A stretch of DNA of 64,000 nt. Source: Rhizobium phaseoli (GTDB lineage: Bacteria > Pseudomonadota > Alphaproteobacteria > Rhizobiales > Rhizobiaceae). Under the pieces are notes generated by a model. It saw only the letters and a list, made by a program, of their open reading frames with translations. It did no database searches and was not told where the DNA came from. Each line of letters begins with the position of its first letter. Positions within the stretch are counted from its first letter, which is position 1. The stretch is from contig NZ_ML133569.1 in the NCBI RefSeq assembly GCF_003985125.1, forward strand, positions 186,001 to 250,000. The letters run 5' to 3'. Made by a program: the position numbers and the translations under genes. Positions 27,038 through 34,580 of the stretch are shown here, in pieces.

Positions 27038-27783
27038 CCCTTCAGTTACAGTCGGTCGGCGCCTATCACGGCCGCAGGCTCTTCGTCGAAGATGTGACCA
27101 CGCCGGTATTGAAATCGGGCGAGATCGTCGCGGTCATCGGCCCGAACGCTGCCGGCAAGTCTACCCTCTTCAAGCGCATCACCGGCCTGCTCAAGGGGCC
27201 GGGCGATGTCGTCGTCGAAGGTTCGAAGGCGAAGAACGCCATCAGCTATATGCCGCAGGATACCTCGGCGAACGCGGTGCTGACCGTCTACGAATCCATT
27301 CTGCTCGCCCGCAAGCAAGGCCAGTCCTGGGCTGTCGGCGATAACGACCTGCGCTTCATCGACGAGATCATGGCGGCGCTCGATATCACCGCCCTGGCCT
27401 TCCGCGATCTCGGCGCCCTCTCCGGCGGCCAGCGCCAGCTCGTCTCCATCGCCCAGGCGCTGGTCCGCGAGCCGGAAATCATGCTGATGGACGAACCAAC
27501 CAGCGCCCTCGACCTCCACCGCCAGGTCGAAGTCCTCGACTTCATGCGCCGCCGAGCCCGCGCCAAAGGCATGATCGTCCTCATCGCCATCCACGACCTC
27601 AACCAGGCGCTGCGCTTCGCCGACAAAGTCCTCCTCATCGCCAACGGCCGCATGCGCGCCTGCGGCGCCCCAAGGGATGTCGTCACCTCGGAGATGCTGC
27701 GGGAGATTTACAGGGTCCAAGCCCGGGTGGAGAAATGCTCGATGGACCACGATCATGTGATCGTGGATGGGACGGCGCATTGA
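27031..27783 (+). CDS. ATP-binding subunit of metal-chelate ABC importer
   Basis: A 250-residue BtuD/FecE-type ATPase: Walker A GPNAAGKST, Q-loop YMPQD, signature LSGGQRQL, Walker B IMLMDEPTSALD and switch His in IHDLNQAL. The ATG at 27031 is 7 bases inside the end of the permease gene, with CAGGAG 6 bases upstream, so translation is coupled. The longer frame (26605) overlaps the permease in another frame and is rejected. It ends the operon; a palindromic repeat cluster follows. Confidence 0.92.
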   Translation: MVALQLQSVGAYHGRRLFVEDVTTPVLKSGEIVAVIGPNAAGKSTLFKRITGLLKGPGDVVVEGSKAKNAISYMPQDTSANAVLTVYESILLARKQGQSWAVGDNDLRFIDEIMAALDITALAFRDLGALSGGQRQLVSIAQALVREPEIMLMDEPTSALDLHRQVEVLDFMRRRARAKGMIVLIAIHDLNQALRFADKVLLIANGRMRACGAPRDVVTSEMLREIYRVQARVEKCSMDHDHVIVDGTAH

Positions 27784-27839
27784 CGCTGGCGGACCAGCGC
27801 GAAAGACAGCGCATCGTGAAGCGTCATGGCCCGAGAGAG

Positions 27840-27977
27840 CCTCATCCTGAGGTGCGCAGCCCGTAGGGTGAAGCCTCGAAGGACGAGGCGGGCGCTCCCG
27901 CCAAGGCGCAACCATCTTGAGGAAGACAGCGGCGGCATCCTTCGAGGCGATCCCGCGGATCACATCTCAGGATGAGG
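27840..27977. repeat. pair of inverted palindromic repeats (CTCATCCTGAGG family)
   Basis: A copy starting CCTCATCCTGAGGTG with its hairpin partner CCTCGAAGGACGAGG spans 27840-27890. A second, divergent copy in inverse orientation (CCTTCGAGGC... TCTCAGGATGAGG) lies at about 27938-27977. The same family occurs at 37919-38084. It separates the ABC operon from the convergent sorC gene. Confidence 0.7.
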
Positions 27978-28001
27978 ACCCGTGGAGGATGCCTCAGCAC
28001 A

Positions 28002-28952
28002 TCAGTCGATCAATCGCTGCGCCGTAAATTTGTCCGTAACCAGCATATCGATAACCCCGACGCGCAGCGCACCTGCAATAGCGTCGGTCTTTTTGGCACC
28101 GCCGGCCAGAGCAATGACCCGGTCCACCCGTTCGAGATCCTCAAGTGGCAGCCCAATAACCCGGTCGTCCAGAGGCGTCTTGACCGGCTTGCCGTTCCTA
28201 TCGAAGAAGCGCAGCGAGATATCGCCGACGGCTCCCGCTTCGGCCAGATCGGAGAGTTCGCGCGAGGAAAAGATATTGCCGGACCGAGCGAGAAGTTCGG
28301 AAGGTTCGACGGCTCCAATGCCGACGATCGCCAGCGTTATGCTGCCGAACAGGTCCATGGTCTCGCGGACGAACGGGTCGGCCTGCATCAGAAGTTTTGC
28401 CTCTCTTGATGTCGTAACACCCTGCACGGGGAGCAGTTTCGGCTCGGCGCCGGTCAGTCGCGCAAGCCGCGTGGTCAGCTGCGTCGCATGCGTCTGCACG
28501 GAAGGATCGCCCATGCCGCCCAGGGTCTGGACGACATACTTCGCCTGAGAGCTCTTCTGCGGGTGAATGTTCTCGACCATCTTGAAGATGGTCTGGCTCC
28601 AGCTCGAAACGCCGATGATCTCCCCCGGCGCAAGCGTCACCTCAAGGAGATGTGCCGCCGCCTCGCCGATCCGGGCCATAATGGCCCCGTCCCGGTCTTC
28701 CGTGCATTCGACGACGATCGCCTCCGGCAGATCGTATTTCTCGCGAAGCGCGCCCTCGAGCTCGCTATAGGTGCCGACGGGGGGGATGACGCTGGTTCGG
28801 ACGATATCTTCAGCCTCGGCACGCTTGAGCATGCGCGATACCGTCGCCTGCGACAGGCGAAGGTGCTGTGCGATCTCCGCCTGCCGCCGCCCCTCGATGT
28901 GGTACATCTGGGCGACCCTTGAAATGAGGCGGAGTTCGTTGAGGCGAGTCAT
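28002..28952 (-). CDS. SorC-family sugar-responsive transcriptional regulator
   Basis: A 316-residue regulator. The N-terminal helix-turn-helix is GRRQAEIAQHLRLSQATVSR. The rest is a SorC/DeoR-type sugar-phosphate binding domain with GVSSWSQTIFKMVE, VVQTLGGMGD and a C-terminal VIALAGGAKKTDAI that resembles the ligand-binding loop. EryD and other polyol regulators belong to this class. It is the last gene of the minus-strand arm of the catabolic locus, 21 bases after the kinase stop, with a palindromic operator in that gap. Negative autoregulation and release by a sugar phosphate are likely (inference). Confidence 0.88.
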   Translation of the reverse strand: MTRLNELRLISRVAQMYHIEGRRQAEIAQHLRLSQATVSRMLKRAEAEDIVRTSVIPPVGTYSELEGALREKYDLPEAIVVECTEDRDGAIMARIGEAAAHLLEVTLAPGEIIGVSSWSQTIFKMVENIHPQKSSQAKYVVQTLGGMGDPSVQTHATQLTTRLARLTGAEPKLLPVQGVTTSREAKLLMQADPFVRETMDLFGSITLAIVGIGAVEPSELLARSGNIFSSRELSDLAEAGAVGDISLRFFDRNGKPVKTPLDDRVIGLPLEDLERVDRVIALAGGAKKTDAIAGALRVGVIDMLVTDKFTAQRLID

Positions 28953-28965
28953 CGCTGATCCCGGA

Positions 28966-28981
28966 GTGAATTTTTATTCAC
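28966..28981. promoter_or_regulatory. putative SorC operator, site 1: GTGAAT-N4-ATTCAC
   Basis: A perfect 16-base palindrome (TTTT spacer) immediately upstream of the regulator start codon, overlapping the kinase stop codon. Two related sites occur in the central promoter region at 32289 and 32429. Confidence 0.65.
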
Positions 28982-30440
28982 CTTTAGCCTGTGTTTCGCG
29001 GGACGTCGAGCGGGCAAGCGCATCATTCCAGGTCGCCAGAAGGGCCGCTCGATCCACGGCTTGCGGCTCAATGGTTCGGGTGGTTCGCGGCAGCTCCGAG
29101 ACAACACGGAGATCGCTCCACAAGCCGAGGGAGAGCCCCGCCAGATAAGCAGCGCCGAGAGCCGACGCCTCGGGTGCTTCGCATTGGATCACGGGATGCT
29201 CGATGAGGTTTGAGACGCACTGCATCAGGAAGCGGTTCTGGCTCGGTCCCCCATCCACATAGAGCGCCCCGAGCGCGCCGCCGCTTTGCGCCCGCATGGC
29301 CGCGATCACATCATGCACCTGGAAGGCGATGGAATCGGTTACCGACCGTGCCATCTGCGCGCGTGTCGTCTTGAAGTTGATCTGGGAGAACAAAGCACGG
29401 GCATCGGAATTCCAATAAGGCGCACCAAGCCCCACGAACGCCGGCACGAAGCCAGGCGCGCCCGGCTCGGCGCTCGCCGCAAGTTCGACAAGCGCGGCGA
29501 CGTCAGCCAGGCCGAGAATGTCCGCCATCCAGGGAAGGCTGGCGGCGCAAACGAGGATATTGCCCTCGAAAGCTAAAGTCGGCTCCCCCCCGATCCGCCA
29601 TGCGACGGTGGTTGTAACGCCGTTGCGCGGGGCAATGAATTGCGGCAGCGTCGTCATGACCGAAGAGCCGGTTCCGAAGGTCACCTTGCCGTCGCCCGGC
29701 TTGAATGCGCCATGGCCGAACAGGGCTGCGTGACTGTCTCCGATCGCGGCCATTATAGGCGTGCCGTCCGGCACCCCAGGCAATCCTTGCGTCCTGCCGA
29801 AATCGGCAGAGCTGTCGAGCACCTCGGGCAGCAGCGCGATATCGACGCCGAAGATCTCGCCGAGTTCCTCGCTCCATTTCTGTTCCCGCAGGTCGAACAA
29901 CTGGCTCCTGGCGGCGTTCGAAGCGTCGCAGACATGCCGGCGCCCGCCCGTCAGGCAGTGGACGAGCCAGCTGTCGATCGTTCCCAGCCGCACCGGCCGC
30001 CCGGCAGGAATCCGGTCGAGCAGCCATCGGAATTTCGAACCGGGGAACATCGGATCCAATGGCAGGCCGGTCAGCGCCTGCACACGGCCGAGGTGGCCGT
30101 CGGCAATCAGACGTTCGCAATCCTGCGCCGTTCGACGGCACTGCCAGCTGACGACCGGTCCAAGCGGTTCTCCTGTTTCAGCATCCCACGCGGTAACGGA
30201 CTCGCGCTGGTTGGAAATAGCGACCGCCTCGATCGTCACGTCGGGGCTGGTCTTCAGGCATGCGTCGATCGCTTCGCAGACCGAGGCGTAAAGCCGGCGT
30301 GGATCTTGTTCGACCCAGCCCTCCCTCGGATAGGAGATGCCGACCGGCGCCGAACCCCGGCGGACAATTTCTCCCTTTTCGGAAACGAGAACTGCCTTTG
30401 AATTGGTCGTACCCTGGTCGATTGCCAGAATTGCCCGCAT
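28974..30440 (-). CDS. FGGY-family carbohydrate kinase
   Basis: Phosphorylates a sugar or polyol with ATP in the cytoplasm. The 488 residues show the FGGY fold: ATP loop AIDQGTTNSKAVLV at the N-terminus, GDSHAALFGHGAFKPGDGKV, GTGSSVMTTL and the second ATP block LYVDGGPSQNRFLMQ. The sequence looks glycerol kinase-like, but related kinases act on erythritol, xylulose or apulose. The ATG at 30440 has GGAGG 5 bases upstream. It is encoded between the SorC regulator and the split transketolase, so the likely substrate is a short-chain ketose made by the dehydrogenases of this locus (inference). Confidence 0.88.
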   Translation of the reverse strand: MRAILAIDQGTTNSKAVLVSEKGEIVRRGSAPVGISYPREGWVEQDPRRLYASVCEAIDACLKTSPDVTIEAVAISNQRESVTAWDAETGEPLGPVVSWQCRRTAQDCERLIADGHLGRVQALTGLPLDPMFPGSKFRWLLDRIPAGRPVRLGTIDSWLVHCLTGGRRHVCDASNAARSQLFDLREQKWSEELGEIFGVDIALLPEVLDSSADFGRTQGLPGVPDGTPIMAAIGDSHAALFGHGAFKPGDGKVTFGTGSSVMTTLPQFIAPRNGVTTTVAWRIGGEPTLAFEGNILVCAASLPWMADILGLADVAALVELAASAEPGAPGFVPAFVGLGAPYWNSDARALFSQINFKTTRAQMARSVTDSIAFQVHDVIAAMRAQSGGALGALYVDGGPSQNRFLMQCVSNLIEHPVIQCEAPEASALGAAYLAGLSLGLWSDLRVVSELPRTTRTIEPQAVDRAALLATWNDALARSTSRETQAKGE

Positions 30441-30509
30441 TCTATCCTCCACAGATCAGGCGGCGGCCGCAGCGGCAAAATGTGCCCCGGCCGCCTCACG
30501 TGATCCCAG

Positions 30510-31466
30510 TTACTTGCGCTTGATCAGCGCCTGTGCGGCGTCGGCGATGGCGGATGGCGACATCCCGTATTCGTCGAGCAGGAACTCTGCCGAACCGGTC
30601 GGGGCGTAGACGCCGGGAACGCCGAGACGCTTCATCGGCACTGGAGCATTGTCGACCACCACTTCAGCCACCGCGGAGCCGAGCCCGCCAAAGATCGAAT
30701 GCTCTTCGGCCGTGACGATCGCTCCGGTTTCCCGAGCGGCGGTAATGATGGCCTCCTCGTCGATCGGACGAACCGTTGCGAGATTGAGCACCCTGGCATC
30801 GATGCCGCGTTCGGCGAGAATCTCGGCAGCCTTCACGATGCGATGCGTCAAGGTGCCGTTGGCGATCAGAGTGACGTCGGAACCCTGGCGCAGGAGATTC
30901 GCCTTGCCGAGTTCGAACCTATGCCCCTCCGGAAGAAGGTCGGGCACTCCGACCCGTGACAGACGCAGGAAACAGGGCCCGTTGTAGGTCGCCGCCCAGG
31001 CAACGGCAGCAGCGGTTTCGATCCGGTCGCAAGGCGCGATGACCGGGAGATTGGGCAATACGCGCGTCCAGGCGAAGTCTTCGATCGAGTGATGAGTCGG
31101 ACCGAGTTCGCCATAGGCCATGCCGGATGAAATGCCTACCAGCTTGACGTTGGCGTTCGAGTAGGAAATGTCGGCCTTGATCTGCTCCAGCGACCGGCCC
31201 GTGAGAAACGGAGCAGCGCCGCACACGAAGGGCAGCCGCCCGCCATTGGCGAGCCCTGCTCCGACGCCGACCATGTTCTGCTCCGCGATGCCGACATTGA
31301 CGAGGCGCTCCGGAAACCTCGACTTGAAGCCGCCGAGCTTGGAGGAACCGACCGAGTCGTTGCAGACCGCGACGATCGTTTCGTTTTCGGCTGCCAGCCG
31401 CTCGAGCGTAGAGGCGAATGCGTCGCGGCAATCGTGGAGCTTGGGTGGGTTTACTGGCGCGTTCAT
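30510..31466 (-). CDS. transketolase, C-terminal subunit (split)
   Basis: The 318-residue second half of transketolase: the pyrimidine-binding domain with the conserved Glu in GIAEQNMVGVGAGLANGG, GISSGMAYGELGPTHHSIED, and a C-terminal domain with VTAEEHSIFGGLGSAVAE. It pairs with the N-terminal subunit; the start overlaps that gene's stop by one base (TAATG), so they are translationally coupled. Two-gene transketolases occur in several catabolic loci, including the apulose-4-phosphate pathway (AptA/AptB). Whether this pair acts on pentose phosphates or a special ketose phosphate cannot be read from sequence. Confidence 0.9.
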   Translation of the reverse strand: MNAPVNPPKLHDCRDAFASTLERLAAENETIVAVCNDSVGSSKLGGFKSRFPERLVNVGIAEQNMVGVGAGLANGGRLPFVCGAAPFLTGRSLEQIKADISYSNANVKLVGISSGMAYGELGPTHHSIEDFAWTRVLPNLPVIAPCDRIETAAAVAWAATYNGPCFLRLSRVGVPDLLPEGHRFELGKANLLRQGSDVTLIANGTLTHRIVKAAEILAERGIDARVLNLATVRPIDEEAIITAARETGAIVTAEEHSIFGGLGSAVAEVVVDNAPVPMKRLGVPGVYAPTGSAEFLLDEYGMSPSAIADAAQALIKRK

Positions 31467-32275
31467 TACAGTGCCTCCGACAATTCTGCCAATGCGATTT
31501 CGTATTGTTCCCTACTTGGCACCTTATGGTGCCACTCGACCCGGTCCTGCATGAAGGAGATTCCATGGCCCTTGTTGGTGTGGGCGACGATGCAGTGCGG
31601 TCCTGAACCCCGGCGTTCGAGAGCCGGAACGATCTCGCGCATATTGTTGCCGTCGATCTCGGTGACTTCCCAGCCGAAGGCTTCGAGCTTCGGACGAAGC
31701 GGAGCGAGATCGTTGGTTTCGGCAAGCGCAGCACCCTGCTGAAACCTGTTGTGATCGATGATCAAGGTCAAGTTGTCGAGCCTGAACTGGGCTGCCGCCA
31801 TGATCGCTTCCCAGTTGGAACCCTCCTGCATCTCACCGTCGCCGGTAACGACATAGGTGCGATATCCAGCGCCCGAGAGCTTGGCGGCTTTCGCCATTCC
31901 CACCGCGACCGGAAGGCCGTGGCCAAGCGGACCGGTATTCGTTTCGACGCCAGGAACCTTGTTGCAGTTCGGATGCCCGTTCAGCCTCGAATGCGGCTGC
32001 AGGAAGGTGGAAATCTCCTCCTCCGGGATGAAGCCGCGTTTTGCGAGCGTCACATAGAGGGCGCAAGCCGTATGTCCCTTTGAAAGAACGAACCTGTCGC
32101 GGTCGGGATGCTTCGGCTGGTCCGGCCAGACATTCAGCACACGAAAATAGAGCGCGGTCAAAATGTCGATGACCGACATCTCCCCGCCAATATGGCCGGC
32201 GCCCGCTTCAAAGACCGCCTGGAGATCGCGCAATCGGATCTCGCGGGCGATGCGCTCAAGTTCTGTCGTATCCAT
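31466..32275 (-). CDS. transketolase, N-terminal subunit (split)
   Basis: The 269-residue thiamine diphosphate-binding half. It has the ThDP motif GDGEMQEGSNWEA, with the distal DHN completing the Mg site, the conserved GHIGGEMSVIDIL, and GPLGHGLPVAVGMAKAA. The start MDTTELERIA (ATG at 32275) is chosen since the longer frame begins in the divergent promoter. It is the first gene of the minus-strand operon. It lacks the C-terminal pyrimidine domain, supplied by the next gene. Confidence 0.9.
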   Translation of the reverse strand: MDTTELERIAREIRLRDLQAVFEAGAGHIGGEMSVIDILTALYFRVLNVWPDQPKHPDRDRFVLSKGHTACALYVTLAKRGFIPEEEISTFLQPHSRLNGHPNCNKVPGVETNTGPLGHGLPVAVGMAKAAKLSGAGYRTYVVTGDGEMQEGSNWEAIMAAAQFRLDNLTLIIDHNRFQQGAALAETNDLAPLRPKLEAFGWEVTEIDGNNMREIVPALERRGSGPHCIVAHTNKGHGISFMQDRVEWHHKVPSREQYEIALAELSEAL

Positions 32276-32288
32276 AGGGTTCCTCTTT

Positions 32289-32304
32289 ATGCATAAATAT
32301 TCAC
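32289..32304. promoter_or_regulatory. putative SorC operator, site 2
   Basis: ATGCATAAATATTCAC matches the GTGAAT-N4-ATTCAC architecture with 10 of 12 half-site bases, close upstream of the minus-strand transketolase start. Confidence 0.5.
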
Positions 32305-32308
32305 TTAT

Positions 32309-32321
32309 CGATATTTTTGCA
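32309..32321 (-). promoter_or_regulatory. conserved promoter motif TGCANAAATATCG, minus-strand copy
   Basis: Read on the minus strand it is TGCAAAAATATCG, next to operator site 2. The plus-strand promoter has a copy identical at 12 of 13 bases next to operator site 3. Role unknown; a second half of the SorC site or a promoter element is possible. Confidence 0.4.
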
Positions 32322-32428
32322 CAACACACCGATTAGTCAAGCCTCCAAACGAGGCGCTCATGAGGATATGCCGGTACAAATAGAGTTGACAGCAGGAAAG
32401 CAAGTTGTTAATGAATTTTCCAGCAATG

Positions 32429-32444
32429 GTGAATAATTATTCTA
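32429..32444. promoter_or_regulatory. putative SorC operator, site 3
   Basis: GTGAATAATTATTCTA: one perfect and one 4/6 half-site with the N4 spacer, inside the palindrome GAATAATTATTC. It is located about 45 bases before the ABC permease start. Confidence 0.6.
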
Positions 32445-32447
32445 GCT

Positions 32448-32460
32448 TGCACAAATATCG
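32448..32460 (+). promoter_or_regulatory. conserved promoter motif TGCANAAATATCG, plus-strand copy
   Basis: TGCACAAATATCG directly follows operator site 3 in the sugar transporter promoter; see the minus-strand copy at 32309. Confidence 0.4.
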
Positions 32461-32487
32461 GATACAAGCCTAGGCATGGGAGGAGCA

Positions 32488-33468
32488 ATGGTGGCGCTCG
32501 ATATCAATGAACACAGGCTTTCGTCCGGCGCTTGGCTCGGTAAGCTCAAGGGAGCGACCGGTCCGCTCGTGGGATTGCTCGCGCTGTGCATCTTTCTGAG
32601 CTTCAGCACAGACACGTTTCTTTCGGTTCGAAACGGCCTCAATATTCTCGACCAGATCACCGTCCTCGGCATCATGGCGGTCGGAATGACCTTCGTCATC
32701 CTGATCGGCGGCATCGATCTGTCCGTCGGCTCGGCCCTCGCCCTGGCGATGATGGTCATGGGCTGGACGGCCAACGTCGCCGGTCTGCCGCTGCCCGTCG
32801 GCATCGCCTTTGCCCTGATCGCTTCGGCTATTTCAGGCCTGATCGTCGGGCTTCTGGTGACGCAGTTCAGGGTTCCTGCCTTCATCGCCACGCTTGCGAT
32901 GATGTCGGCGGCGCGCGGCGTTGCGAACATGATCACGGACGGTCAGCAGATCGTCGGCTTCCCCGACTGGTTCATGATGCTGGCGATCGATCGCCATTTC
33001 GGCGTCATGACTGCCACGGTCTTCCTCATGCTCGCGGTCGTTCTTGCGGCGTGGCTCTTCCTGCACTTCCGCTCCGAAGGACGCATGCTCTATGCGGTCG
33101 GCGGCAACCCCGAAGTCGCGCGACTGGCCGGCATCAACGTTCCGCTGGTGACGATATCAGTCTATGTCGTGAGCGCCGTCCTTGCGGGGCTCGCAGGCAT
33201 CGTGCTCGCCGCCCGCCTGGATTCTGTCCAGCCGTCCAGCGGCCTGGGCTATGAACTGGACACCATCGCCGCGGTCGTCATCGGCGGGACATCGCTCTCC
33301 GGCGGCGCGGGCGGCATCGGGGGAACATTGATCGGCGTCCTGATCATCGGTGTGCTTCGCAACGGCCTCAACCTTCTCAACGTCTCGCCCTTCCTGCAGC
33401 AGGTGATCATCGGGATCGTCATCGTGCTCGCGGTCGGCGCAGAGACCATTCGTCGGCGTCGCGCCTGA
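32488..33468 (+). CDS. CUT2 (RbsC-type) sugar ABC transporter permease
   Basis: A 326-residue inner-membrane permease of the ribose/monosaccharide type with about nine helices. Family blocks are ITVLGIMAVGMTFVILIGGI, DLSVGSALAL, FIATLAMMSAARGVANM, and the C-terminal GGTSLSGGAGGIGGTLIG. The ATG at 32488 is preferred over 32476 because GGGAGGA lies just before it. It is the first gene of the plus-strand arm, which is unusual: many CUT2 operons begin with the binding protein. One permease gene suggests a homodimer. Confidence 0.92.
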   Translation: MVALDINEHRLSSGAWLGKLKGATGPLVGLLALCIFLSFSTDTFLSVRNGLNILDQITVLGIMAVGMTFVILIGGIDLSVGSALALAMMVMGWTANVAGLPLPVGIAFALIASAISGLIVGLLVTQFRVPAFIATLAMMSAARGVANMITDGQQIVGFPDWFMMLAIDRHFGVMTATVFLMLAVVLAAWLFLHFRSEGRMLYAVGGNPEVARLAGINVPLVTISVYVVSAVLAGLAGIVLAARLDSVQPSSGLGYELDTIAAVVIGGTSLSGGAGGIGGTLIGVLIIGVLRNGLNLLNVSPFLQQVIIGIVIVLAVGAETIRRRRA

Positions 33469-33584
33469 CGCGCATGCTCCGCCGCGTTGGCGGACACGGA
33501 ATTCCGTCCCGGAAATTCGGGGCGGATCAATAACCCCAGGGGGAGGACATACCCTAGGGTCCATCAAAAAACGGAGGAACTACA

Positions 33585-34514
33585 ATGAAAATTGCGCGCA
33601 CCATGTTCGCGTCCGCTGCACTGCTCGGTCTCATGCTCGGTCCCGTACACGCGGCGGAACTGAAGAAGCTCGGCCTGGCCGTTGCCAACCTTCAGGCAAA
33701 CTTCTTCAACCAGATCAAGCAATCGGTCGAGGCCGAAGCCAAGAAGCGTGGCATCGAAGTCATCACGGTCGACGCGAAGGGCGACGGGCCGACGCAGGTC
33801 AATCAGATCCAGGATCTTCTGACCCAGAAAATCGACGCGCTGATCTACATTCCGGCAGGTGCGGCAGCGGCGACCGTTCCGGTCAAGCTCGCGAAGAACG
33901 CCGGCATTCCGGTCGTCAACGTCGACCGCAACGCCGAAGGCGCGCCCGGCGATACTTTCCTCGCGACCGATTCCGTCGCCTCTGCCAAGGCGGTGTGCGA
34001 CTACATCCTGAAGGAAGCCGGCGGCAAGGGGAAGATGGTCATCATCCACGGCCAGAAGGGCACGACGCCGGAAGTCGATCGCTCGAAGGGCTGCGGTGAA
34101 TCGCTCAAGGCCTATCCGGATGTCAAGGTCGTCGCCGAACAATATTCGAACATCTGGAGCCAGGACGAGGGCTTTCAGATCATGCAGAATATGCTGCAGG
34201 CAAACCCCGACGTCTCAATCGTCTTCGCACAGGCCGATGGTCTCGCACTTGGCGCCGCGCAGGCGATCAAGGTCGCCAATCCCTCGCAGAAGATCGTGGT
34301 CGGCGGCTTCGACGGCGATACCGCGGCTCTCGAAGCCCTCAGCAAGGGCGTCTTCAACGTGACGGCGACCCAGCAGACCCAGAAAATGGGCCGCGACGCA
34401 GTCGAAAACGCCGCCAAGCTTGTCGCCGGTGAAAAAGTACCGCCGGTACAGCTCTTGGATGCCACGCTGACAACCAAGGAAAACGTCGCAGGCTTCATCG
34501 CCAACCATCCCTAG
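33585..34514 (+). CDS. CUT2 periplasmic sugar-binding protein (RbsB-like)
   Basis: A 309-residue binding protein: Sec signal peptide with FASAALLGLMLGPVHA (cleavage near VHA), then a two-lobed PBP1 fold. Visible blocks are LGLAVANLQANFFNQIKQSV, the DAKGDGPTQVNQIQDLLTQK helix pair, VNVDRNAEG in the hinge region and IVVGGFDGD. Asp and Arg residues in VDRN and FDGD are usual sugar hydrogen-bonding positions in this family. ACGGAGGAAC lies 5-6 bases before the ATG. The ligand is unknown. Confidence 0.9.
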   Translation: MKIARTMFASAALLGLMLGPVHAAELKKLGLAVANLQANFFNQIKQSVEAEAKKRGIEVITVDAKGDGPTQVNQIQDLLTQKIDALIYIPAGAAAATVPVKLAKNAGIPVVNVDRNAEGAPGDTFLATDSVASAKAVCDYILKEAGGKGKMVIIHGQKGTTPEVDRSKGCGESLKAYPDVKVVAEQYSNIWSQDEGFQIMQNMLQANPDVSIVFAQADGLALGAAQAIKVANPSQKIVVGGFDGDTAALEALSKGVFNVTATQQTQKMGRDAVENAAKLVAGEKVPPVQLLDATLTTKENVAGFIANHP

Positions 34515-34522
34515 CGTCCTTT

Positions 34523-34542
34523 GTGCGTCCGAAAGGACGCAC
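34523..34542 (+). other. GNRA-tetraloop hairpin between transporter genes
   Basis: GTGCGTCC-GAAA-GGACGCAC: a perfect 8-bp stem with a GAAA tetraloop, 8 bases after the binding-protein stop. There is no T tract, so it more likely protects or processes the upstream mRNA, giving more binding protein than ATPase, than terminates it. Confidence 0.6.
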
Positions 34543-34580
34543 GGCGCTCTAATGAAGCCGAGGTCTTGAGGAGGTGTGCC

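Noticed and set aside
30510-32275. Split transketolase as a direct AptA/AptB (apulose) assignment
   Set aside because: Similarity of gene content is suggestive only; no sequence feature seen fixes the substrate, and no apiose isomerase candidate is present.
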